In this document: in pieces, positions 8,659 to 15,933 of the stretch
Layout: the number at the start of each line of letters is the position of its first letter
Position numbering within the stretch: position 1 is the first letter of the stretch
Assembly: GCF_028682475.1 (NCBI RefSeq)
Contig: NZ_JANHLE010000043.1
Coordinates: 1 to 34,939 of the forward strand
Source of the DNA: Pseudomonas putida
GTDB lineage: Bacteria > Pseudomonadota > Gammaproteobacteria > Pseudomonadales > Pseudomonadaceae
Reading direction: 5' to 3'
DNA: 34,939 nucleotides
Notes under the pieces: model-generated
Databases searched by the model: none
Seen by the model: only the letters and a program-made list of their open reading frames with translations
What the model was told of the DNA's origin: nothing
Translations under genes and position numbers: made by a program

Positions 8659-11352
8659 TCACGGCAGCAAAGCACGGCGGCGCGCCCAGGACACGGCGTC
8701 ATAGCGACTGGACACACTTGCCTTGTAGTAAATGTTCTTCAGATTCCATTTCACCGTTTCCAGGGAAATGTTCAGTGTCAGCGCCACTCGCTTGTTGCTC
8801 ATGGCCTGTCCGATCAACTGCAGAATCGCCAGTTCCCGCGGGGTCAACCGCGACTGCGCCGCCGCGTCAGCCTTGGTGCCCGCAACCGTCCCGTCTTCAC
8901 CGTAGCCAAAGCCGGACAACAGCCCCGTCAGATACCCCCTGAGTGAACTGTCCGGCGCATCCGCAAGTACCAACGTCGCCAACAATTTGCTCAACGGCGC
9001 ACCCTCATCGAGAAAGGTACGCACCAGCCCAAGGCGGTTTCCGGTTTCAAGTGCCTTGGTGAGCAGATGGTCGGCCGCCTGCTGCTGCTCAAGGTTGGCC
9101 TGGGCGATAGCCATCAACAGCTGGGTGGTCACCCCCAGCTGTCCTCGCAGATATTTCTGCGCGTAGTCTCCCACCCGCTCCAATTGTTCCAGCGCTTGTC
9201 CGGGAGCATTGCTGGCCAACAGCAACCGCGCCTTGGCGAGGGCGACCATTGCCGGTATTTCGGCGCGAAAGCCGGCCGCGTCCGGGTACGCCTGACCCAG
9301 CCCTTCAAGCCGGCAGACGTGGGCCTGAGCGCTGCTCAGGTCATTGTCGAGCACGGCAATACGCACCTGCTCAGCAAGGCAATGCACCAAGGGCCGATCC
9401 AGGCCGATACTGCAGAAGTGCCGCCCTTGTCGTTCCAGAAAGGCTTGTGCCGCCGCAGGCGATTCCTGCAGCAGATCCAGCCGTGCCCGGCAAATACTGG
9501 CGCGCATCATCGAGTCGGGCATGGTCCACTGCAGCAGGCCGTTGCGGTTGGCCAGAATCTCGCGCGCTTCATCGATACGATTGAGTTCGCAATAGACTTC
9601 TGCAAGCATGGCCGCGCCGACATACGCACTGGCCGAACGGTGTCCATGCACCGCCACGGCCCGCGTCAACAGTGCCGCCCCCAAGCGCTCGGCATCGCCC
9701 ATACGCCCTGCCATCAGGCTGCACAACCCTCGTGTGCCTTCGGCCAGCAGGGCCATTTCGTCATCGCGATCGGCCTCCGGTACCGGATTCTCGTCAAGGC
9801 TGCGCAACGCGTCGCTGTGCCTGCCAGCCGCAGAGTAGGCAAGCGCCAGCAAAGCCGGCGGACCATAGCGCATGACAGAGTAGTCATCGGCCAGGGGCCG
9901 GAACCTTCTGAGCAACTCAATGACCGGCTCGGTATTGTCCTGCTGTACCAGAATTGCCGCTTGAATCAGCGGCAGACGAAACTCCACATCGTCACCCCGG
10001 GCGACGCCGCTGCGTTGAAACTGTGTCAACCACGCTTGCGCTTTCACCGGCCTTGCGGTCAAGGCGTAGGCCAGGCAGCCGATGAAGAACAGGCGCGGGT
10101 GGGAGAACAGTACATTCTGTGGCAGCCGATCCAGCAGGCGCAGCATCGGGCTCAGTTGATCCAGGCTCCAGCTGGTCGGTGCCGAACGCTCGATCACGGC
10201 AATGGCAAATCGCAGGTCGGCGCCTAACGTGGCGTGGCGCACCGCTTCAGCCAACAGATTGCGTTCGGCGAACCAGCGCGCGGCACGCTGATGCAACTGG
10301 GCGATGTCCTGCTTGCTGCGCTGCAACAGACGGGTGGAAAGAAATTCGTTGAACAACGGATGGAAGCGGTACCAGGGCAAGCGATCATCCGCTTCGACGC
10401 GAAAGATCAGCAGGTTCTCTTCCTCGAGTCTTTTGAGCAGCTTTTGCGCTGTGCCATCGCCCGTGACCGCCTCGGCCAGCGACGCGCTGAAGCGCCGGCA
10501 AATGCTGATCGACTCCATGAAGTCCACCACTTGCGGTGGAAGATGGGCCATCACATCTTCGGCCAGGTAACTCTGCAGGTCATCGGAGCGCCAACCCAGT
10601 TCGCGCAGCGTTGCACGGGCGTCCGGGTGGTTGCGCAACAGAATGACGATCAGCTGCAGTGTGGCTGGCCAACCGCTGGTCAGCTCATGGAGCAAGTGGA
10701 TCTCTTCCTCATTGAGCTTCAGGGCGACCAGGTTTCTTTCCAGGAAGGCCCGCGTTTCACCTGGTTCAAAGGGCAAGCCGGCGCAGTCGGGCTCCACCAC
10801 TTGCCCCATTAAACGCAAGCGGCTGAGGCTCAAGGGTGGTTGCACGCGAGCCGCGATGACAAAATGCAGATTGGCCGGACTGTGATCGAGCAGCTTTTGC
10901 ATCAGCCGGTGCGAGCGTGGATCGCCAACATGCTGGTAGTCGTCAAGCACCAGGAACAGTTCTTTGTTGATGCTGCTGGCGCCCTCCACTATCGCCGCTA
11001 CGACATCATCGATCGATTCGCTGCTGGCGCCTTCCAGCGGGGTACCCAGATCAATTGTCACGCCAAGCCGTTGCAATGCGCCGCGCAAGTAAACAAAGAA
11101 GGTAGACAGGTATTTGTCGTCGGCACTGAGCGACAGCCAGGCCACTTCCGCTCCCGCACGCATCATGGTCTGGCGCCACTGCACCAGCAGCGTAGTCTTG
11201 CCAAAACCCGGGCTGCCTACAACCAGGCCGACGGTGCAACGCTCGAGCTGCTGCAATTGCTCAACCAGCTTTTCCCGGGGGATCGACAGGGTGCCGATGC
11301 GGGGGGGGACGAGCTTGGTCGATACCAGCAGCTTGTCGTTATGTACTTCCAC
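8659..11352 (-). CDS. MalT-like LuxR-family ATP-dependent regulator (LuxR1)
   Basis: About 898 aa, a large STAND-type regulator. Walker A is GSPGFGKTT (about 46-54) and a Walker B-like LVLDD lies at about 134-138. A long helical, TPR-like middle follows, and the last ~65 residues are a LuxR helix-turn-helix (LTPRELAILQLIGQAMSNK, then SLETVKWNLKNIY). I favour GTG at 11352, since GGAGG lies 6 bases before it; the open frame extends to 11388. Such proteins are activated by a ligand bound to the sensor region plus ATP. It lies directly upstream of operon A on the same strand and is the obvious candidate regulator of it. Confidence 0.9.
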   Translation of the reverse strand: MEVHNDKLLVSTKLVPPRIGTLSIPREKLVEQLQQLERCTVGLVVGSPGFGKTTLLVQWRQTMMRAGAEVAWLSLSADDKYLSTFFVYLRGALQRLGVTIDLGTPLEGASSESIDDVVAAIVEGASSINKELFLVLDDYQHVGDPRSHRLMQKLLDHSPANLHFVIAARVQPPLSLSRLRLMGQVVEPDCAGLPFEPGETRAFLERNLVALKLNEEEIHLLHELTSGWPATLQLIVILLRNHPDARATLRELGWRSDDLQSYLAEDVMAHLPPQVVDFMESISICRRFSASLAEAVTGDGTAQKLLKRLEEENLLIFRVEADDRLPWYRFHPLFNEFLSTRLLQRSKQDIAQLHQRAARWFAERNLLAEAVRHATLGADLRFAIAVIERSAPTSWSLDQLSPMLRLLDRLPQNVLFSHPRLFFIGCLAYALTARPVKAQAWLTQFQRSGVARGDDVEFRLPLIQAAILVQQDNTEPVIELLRRFRPLADDYSVMRYGPPALLALAYSAAGRHSDALRSLDENPVPEADRDDEMALLAEGTRGLCSLMAGRMGDAERLGAALLTRAVAVHGHRSASAYVGAAMLAEVYCELNRIDEAREILANRNGLLQWTMPDSMMRASICRARLDLLQESPAAAQAFLERQGRHFCSIGLDRPLVHCLAEQVRIAVLDNDLSSAQAHVCRLEGLGQAYPDAAGFRAEIPAMVALAKARLLLASNAPGQALEQLERVGDYAQKYLRGQLGVTTQLLMAIAQANLEQQQAADHLLTKALETGNRLGLVRTFLDEGAPLSKLLATLVLADAPDSSLRGYLTGLLSGFGYGEDGTVAGTKADAAAQSRLTPRELAILQLIGQAMSNKRVALTLNISLETVKWNLKNIYYKASVSSRYDAVSWARRRALLP

Positions 11353-11393
11353 TTCAGACCTCCGGTTTCTCTGCCCGTTTGCCGTCAATCTGC

Positions 11394-11432
11394 AAAACGC
11401 CCCGCACGGGTGCAGTCACCTCGTGTGGGGCG
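11394..11432 (-). terminator. Rho-independent terminator after operon B
   Basis: A long hairpin (CGCCCC at 11398-11403 pairing with GGGGCG at 11427-11432, continued by CACG/CGTG and GGTG/CACC with two mismatches) is followed on the minus strand by TTTT. It lies 13 bp after the DUF1254 stop codon and insulates LuxR1 from operon B. Confidence 0.75.
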
Positions 11433-11444
11433 CAATTGCGTTGG

Positions 11445-12878
11445 TCAGTTCAGGCGTTGCACCGCTGGCGGTGCCCAGGTACCGGCAAGCACTTCGCTGC
11501 GCGGCCAGTACAGGCGCAGCATCAAGGTGAACGCGGCCCCCGACACCGGTAACCAGTTCGCTTCTTTGCCGGCGCCGGGTGAGTCGGCCTGGATGTACAG
11601 GTCAAGGGAGCCGTCAGCGTTCATCACCAGCTTGTCGCGATCCCCCAGGGCCTGGCGCTTTAGCGCATTGGGCATGAAGTAGCCCTCGGCGTCATAGGCA
11701 GTCAGCGACCAGAAGGCATGGACCGGCGGCAGTTGCGCTTTGCTCAGGTGCAAAACGTAGCGCTGACTGCCGTCCAGCGGCCGACCGTCACTGTCCACCG
11801 TCAGCGACGGATAGACCGCGTCCTGGGGCAGGTTCAAGCCCAGTGCGTAATAAGCCACCGCAGCCCTTTCCCGGTAGTTGGCGCCATAGGCACCGCCGCT
11901 CAGGGTGTAAGTCCAACCCTGGCCCCCTGCCCCTGCCGCCTTGTGCCCGAGCGTCTGGACCAACAACTTGCCATCGGCCGTGGCACGGCTGAACGCTTGT
12001 TGAATCGCCGGTGCCGCCGCGTTGAGGTCGAATGCCTTGCCAGCCTGCAAGCCCACGCGTTCCAGACGATGGAGCATCGGATAATCAAGCGACCCTGGCG
12101 GGTTGTCTTTGAGCAGATCGGCAAAGCGCGCGAAGAACACCTCCGGCGGCATGTTTTCGATCTGCACACGCGGCCGGGTGGTCATATCAATGGCCGGGTC
12201 GACCCTGTGTTTGGGCGCAACGTAGTCGCCCTTGCCCCAGGCGGACAGTGGCACGACTTTGTAGCCCTGCTGGATCTTGTGAACGTTCTCAAAGTCGGCC
12301 ACCCCATTGGTCTGGGTGCGACCGCCGACCACCGCGATGCGCGTCGGGCTGCGAATGATCTCCAGGCCCTCCGGGGCCTGCCCCTGCCAGCGCGGCCCGA
12401 CCAGCAGAAATTCGCGCTGGGTATTGGCTCCGGTGGTACGCGTGCCGGGTACGGCGAACACATCGGTCCACAGACTCTGCAAAGTCAGCATGAAGTAGCG
12501 GTCGGTTGCCGGGACCGTCAACACCAGCGGCTGCGCCTCAAGGTCAAGGTTGGCCATTGAGTACAGCGTATCGACGTTGGGCCGCACGACCACCTTGAAG
12601 TCTGCTGGCGCAAAGGCACTGGCATGGCTGAACTGGTTGAACGGCGCCTGGCCCAGACGCCCGGTTGGCTCGGCGACGTTGGTCAGCTGCATCTGGGTGG
12701 TGTACTGCAGCATGAACGGAAAGGCATAGACATACGCCTCTTTGGCAATCTCGTAGGCTTCCTGCTCGGAGATCTCCTGCGCCGAGGCCGATACGGGCCA
12801 GAGCAATGCCAAGATCGCCGTGCCGAGAGCGGCACGGGTCAACGTGCGCCATGTGGTGAGTGAAGAGCGGATATTCAT
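11445..12878 (-). CDS. Exported DUF1254 domain protein
   Basis: 477 aa with a signal peptide (hydrophobic core ALGTAILALLWPV, cleavage probably after SASA). The N-terminal DUF1254 motif EQEAYEIAKEAYVYAFPFML is followed by VRPNVDTLYSMANLDLEAQPL and FAVPGTRTTG. The C-terminal DUF1214 part has PPVHAFWSLTAYD and NWLPVSGAAFTLMLRLYWP. The function of the family is unknown; the protein should be periplasmic. It is the last gene of operon B and ends 13 bp before a terminator. It is a paralogue of the gene directly upstream (62 bp apart) and of the one at 2533-3984. Confidence 0.88.
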   Translation of the reverse strand: MNIRSSLTTWRTLTRAALGTAILALLWPVSASAQEISEQEAYEIAKEAYVYAFPFMLQYTTQMQLTNVAEPTGRLGQAPFNQFSHASAFAPADFKVVVRPNVDTLYSMANLDLEAQPLVLTVPATDRYFMLTLQSLWTDVFAVPGTRTTGANTQREFLLVGPRWQGQAPEGLEIIRSPTRIAVVGGRTQTNGVADFENVHKIQQGYKVVPLSAWGKGDYVAPKHRVDPAIDMTTRPRVQIENMPPEVFFARFADLLKDNPPGSLDYPMLHRLERVGLQAGKAFDLNAAAPAIQQAFSRATADGKLLVQTLGHKAAGAGGQGWTYTLSGGAYGANYRERAAVAYYALGLNLPQDAVYPSLTVDSDGRPLDGSQRYVLHLSKAQLPPVHAFWSLTAYDAEGYFMPNALKRQALGDRDKLVMNADGSLDLYIQADSPGAGKEANWLPVSGAAFTLMLRLYWPRSEVLAGTWAPPAVQRLN

Positions 12879-12890
12879 TGTTTTTTCTCC
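12878..12890 (-). promoter_or_regulatory. Ribosome site with A-rich motif (candidate Hfq/Crc site)
   Basis: On the minus strand GGAG is followed by AAAAAACAATG, so the whole gap between the ribosome site and the ATG is A-rich and fits AANAANAA. A bound Hfq/Crc complex would block initiation here. Confidence 0.4.
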
Positions 12891-12940
12891 GTACTTTCTT
12901 CTTTACGTCAACAGCAAATAAAGGTGTGCAGCGCTCAGGA

Positions 12941-14356
12941 TCATTCCAGCCGTTTTACCGCCGGAGGCACCCAGCTACCGTCACGCACCGCAGGCTGCGG
13001 CGAGTACAGACGCATCGCCAGGTTGAAAGCACCGGCTGGCGCGGGTAGCCAGTTGGCGGCCTTTTCTGCGCCCGGAGCGCTGTGCTGGATGACCAGGTCG
13101 AGCGAACCGTCCGGGTTGTACTTCAGCGGGTCGCGATCACCGACAGCAAAGCGATTGATCGGGTTGGCCACTTGAAAACCGTCGTTGTCGTACAGCGTCA
13201 CCGACCAGAATGCGTCCACTGGCGGCAACTGGTGCTTGTCGAAATGCAGCACATAGCGGTTCGCGCCGCTATACGGCTGGCCGTCACCGTCGGTGAAGGA
13301 ACTTGGCGAGACGGTGTCTTCCACCAGGTTGATACCCAGGCCGACCATGCTGGCAATCGCACGTTTCCTGTAGGCGGTACCGTAGGTGCCTACGCCTTCC
13401 AGGGAATAACTCCAGCCGTTGATACGGGTACCCAAGCCTTGCTTGAACGCCGCGATCATTTCGGCCTGCGCATCTCTGGCAGCGGTATTGAGGGTCTCGA
13501 TACGTGCTGGGCTAAGCGTGGCGCTCGAAAATGGCTCACCCGCTTGCAGGCCAATCTGCTGCAGACGCAAAAGCATCGGGTAGTCGCTGGCGTGCGCTGG
13601 ATAGGCCTGCATCAAGGTAGCCAGACGCCCGAGCATGGCGACGCCGTCCAGCGCCATCACCTGACGCACCGGCGGTGTCTTGTCATCAACCGCCGGATCG
13701 ACCGCCTGAGCCGGCATCGCGGCGCCAGATTTGCCCCATCGGCTAAGCGGCGTCAGGGTGTAGCCGTCCTGCAGTGCGTGCACCGCGGCATAATCGGCCG
13801 GGCCATTGGTCTGGGTGCGTCCCAGAATCCAGACACTGGAAGTGGGCGCCACAATCTTCTCTACACCCGGCGGCAACGTACCGTTCCAGCCTGGCGCGAC
13901 GATGGCGAAATTGGCAGCCCGCTCGCCGAGGGTGCGGGTACCGACCACAGCGAAGACTTCAGTCCACATATCCAGCATCGGCAACAGGTAAAGCCGTTTG
14001 CTCGCACCGGGCACCGAGAGGATCACCGGCTCGCGGGCCACATCAAGCCAGGCAGGCGAATACAGGGTGTCGAAATTAAGCCGTACCACATCCCGCGTAT
14101 CGGCCTTGGGGTACGCGCGGGCATGCGCGAACTGGTTGACCGGTGCCCGCATGGGAACGCTCAGGTTATCGGGTACGTTGGTGACCTGACGCCGGGTCGC
14201 GTCCATGGTGACGATTGGATAGGCAAAGAAATACGCTTCCTTGGCGATCTCATAGGCCTGTGCTTCGCTAATCGCTTGCGCCGATTGTACCTGGGCAGCA
14301 GCGGCCAACAACCCCGCTGCGGCCCAGCCGGTCAATACGCGCTTGATCCTTGTCAT
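12941..14356 (-). CDS. Exported DUF1254 domain protein
   Basis: 471 aa from ATG 14356 (MTRIKRVLTGWAAAGLLAA), which starts a good signal peptide ending near SAQA; AAGGGG lies about 10 bases upstream. The longer frame to 14419 is not convincing. DUF1254 features are EAQAYEIAKEAYFFAYPIVT, VRLNFDTLYSPAWLDVA and FAVVGTRTLG. DUF1214 features are PPVDAFWSVTLYD and NWLPAPAGAFNLAMRLYSP. The role is unknown and the location is predicted to be periplasmic. It sits between acyl-CoA dehydrogenase 3 and a second DUF1254 gene, as part of operon B. Pairing of DUF1254 genes is seen here and in operon A. Confidence 0.87.
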   Translation of the reverse strand: MTRIKRVLTGWAAAGLLAAAAQVQSAQAISEAQAYEIAKEAYFFAYPIVTMDATRRQVTNVPDNLSVPMRAPVNQFAHARAYPKADTRDVVRLNFDTLYSPAWLDVAREPVILSVPGASKRLYLLPMLDMWTEVFAVVGTRTLGERAANFAIVAPGWNGTLPPGVEKIVAPTSSVWILGRTQTNGPADYAAVHALQDGYTLTPLSRWGKSGAAMPAQAVDPAVDDKTPPVRQVMALDGVAMLGRLATLMQAYPAHASDYPMLLRLQQIGLQAGEPFSSATLSPARIETLNTAARDAQAEMIAAFKQGLGTRINGWSYSLEGVGTYGTAYRKRAIASMVGLGINLVEDTVSPSSFTDGDGQPYSGANRYVLHFDKHQLPPVDAFWSVTLYDNDGFQVANPINRFAVGDRDPLKYNPDGSLDLVIQHSAPGAEKAANWLPAPAGAFNLAMRLYSPQPAVRDGSWVPPAVKRLE

Positions 14357-14370
14357 GCCGATATATCCCC

Positions 14371-14381
14371 TTCTTATTGTT
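14371..14381 (-). promoter_or_regulatory. AANAANAANAA motif (candidate Hfq/Crc site)
   Basis: On the minus strand AACAATAAGAA lies 15-25 bases before the ATG at 14356 and overlaps the start of the ribosome site AAGGGG. It is a perfect match to the repeated AAN pattern recognised by Hfq/Crc. Confidence 0.45.
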
Positions 14382-14419
14382 ATGGGGTGGTAGCAGAAAC
14401 TGATTCCGGCTCGTGTCAC

Positions 14420-14445
14420 AAAGCGCCCGCTGAAATGCCGGGCGC
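14420..14445 (-). terminator. Possible weak terminator or processing hairpin
   Basis: A perfect 7-bp stem (GCGCCCG at 14423-14429, CGGGCGC at 14439-14445) lies just after acyl-CoA dehydrogenase 3 on the minus strand, followed by only three T. It may reduce or partly stop transcription into the DUF1254 pair rather than end it. Confidence 0.4.
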
Positions 14446-14459
14446 CTGCAACTCCGGTG

Positions 14460-15710
14460 TCAGGAAGCCAGCTTGTCGTTGTCGATCAACAGCGCGCCGC
14501 CCTTGATCGCCAGCATTTCGTTACAGCCATCGGCAATCAGCGCCGGACGTGCGTCACGGAATAGCTTTTCCACCGGATACTCGCTGGTGATGCCATTGCC
14601 GCCGAAAATCTGGATGGCATCGCTGGCAAGCTCGAACGCGGTCTGGGTGGAGGTGATCTTGGTCGCGATCGAACCCTGCAGCGCCGGTGCAGGTGCGCTG
14701 GCGTTGAACAGGACCGCGCGGTGATTCAGAGCGCGCGCCGCTTCCAGCTTGCGGAACATATGGAACAGCCGCTGGCGCACGCTCTGATGTTCAATAATGG
14801 CCACGCCGCCCTGGCGGCGCTGGTGGGCATAACCCAGTGCATGTTCATAGGCGGCACGTGCGCATCCCAGCCAGATGCTGCCCATCAAGGCGTTGCCGTC
14901 GCACAGCACGGCATTGGTGACAAACTCATACTCATCGGGAGCGGCCAGCAGATGGTCACGGGGGATGCGTACTTCATCGAAAAAGATTTCGCCCTGGGGC
15001 AGTGTGCGCTGACCCAGTTTATCGAGCGGTTTACCGCGCGAGACCCCCTTGATGTCGAGCGGCACCAGCACCACACAGCGCTTCATTTCACCGCTGCCAT
15101 CGTCATAGGCGGTGCACAGCACGCACAATTGAGCGATCGGGCCGGCCGACACCCAGGCCGCTTTCTGGCCATGCACGACAAGTTCATCGCCATCGGGTTT
15201 GACCACGCAGTTTGGCCGCCCGTAACGCCCGCCCGGTGCCGCACAGGCGCCACCGAAGTCAACCATGTCACTGCCATGATCCGGCTCGGTGATGCCCCAG
15301 CAGCCGATCCGCGAACCTTCGGGATAGCGCTCCAGCAGGTCGTGACGCCCCAGGTGATTGAGCACCATCGACGGCGCCATCGCCACGCCCATCAGGCAGG
15401 CCAGCCCCGCATCGCCCCAGCCGAACTCTTCAAACAACAGCGGCAGCAGCCGGCCACGTTCCTGTGGCTCCAGACTGAACAGGCTTTCTGCGGTCAAGCC
15501 CAGCGAGGCAGCCTGGGCAAACACCTGCCACAGCTCCGACTCCGGGGCGACGACCTGTTCTGCGCTCAAGCGGTCCAGCCGTTCGCCAATCGGACGCATG
15601 ACCGTTTCGGCAAAACGCCGCACGTTAGCCTGCAACGTAGACTCCATTTCAGACAACGGAGACTCGAGACCGGTCAGCCCCAGGCTGACCTGCAAATTGA
15701 CGGTGGACAT
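14460..15710 (-). CDS. Acyl-CoA dehydrogenase family protein 3
   Basis: 416 aa, divergent from acyl-CoA dehydrogenases 1 and 2. The FAD-binding segment is GITEPDHGSD and the helix after it contains the usual GQKAAWVS. C-terminally QIFGGNGITSEYPVEKLFRDAR is typical of the family. The residue aligned with the classical catalytic Glu (YEGT in MCAD) is Asp394 (ADGCNE), a notable change. The ATG has AGAGG upstream. It is the first gene of operon B and is divergent from LuxR2. A role on an unusual acyl-CoA, or a non-standard oxidation, is possible; the substrate cannot be named. Confidence 0.87.
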   Translation of the reverse strand: MSTVNLQVSLGLTGLESPLSEMESTLQANVRRFAETVMRPIGERLDRLSAEQVVAPESELWQVFAQAASLGLTAESLFSLEPQERGRLLPLLFEEFGWGDAGLACLMGVAMAPSMVLNHLGRHDLLERYPEGSRIGCWGITEPDHGSDMVDFGGACAAPGGRYGRPNCVVKPDGDELVVHGQKAAWVSAGPIAQLCVLCTAYDDGSGEMKRCVVLVPLDIKGVSRGKPLDKLGQRTLPQGEIFFDEVRIPRDHLLAAPDEYEFVTNAVLCDGNALMGSIWLGCARAAYEHALGYAHQRRQGGVAIIEHQSVRQRLFHMFRKLEAARALNHRAVLFNASAPAPALQGSIATKITSTQTAFELASDAIQIFGGNGITSEYPVEKLFRDARPALIADGCNEMLAIKGGALLIDNDKLAS

Positions 15711-15933
15711 ACTGCGCCTCTTCTATGAGTCGGTGGTATCGTGGAGCGATGCCACAAGCAGTGTGCGGCTCGCGTGTTCAAGGACATCCTTGCACCCGAC
15801 CCTGCCCCGGACAATCACTCCGTCGGGCGATACCGCCACTCACCCTTGCCTCACCCTGCACCGGCAGGTAGCACAATGAGCCGCGGATTGACCTGTCCGC
15901 TCGATAATAAGAAACACAAAAGGCGCATTTACC
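15711..15933. promoter_or_regulatory. Divergent promoter region, operon B / LuxR2
   Basis: These 223 bp separate acyl-CoA dehydrogenase 3 (minus) from LuxR2 (plus). They contain a 62-bp block (15784-15845) shared with the region upstream of the CoA ligase, and an A/T-rich stretch (15901-15921) just before the LuxR2 start. Confidence 0.6.
15784..15845. repeat. Conserved upstream block, copy 1
   Basis: Ungapped match of roughly 74 % to 23281-23342. The block starts ACATCCTTGC and contains GACAATCAC and GGGCGAT. It lies 76 bp from the ATG of acyl-CoA dehydrogenase 3; the other copy lies 78 bp from an equally conserved ATG. Copy 1 has a perfect inverted repeat CCCGAC/GTCGGG. Confidence 0.75.
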
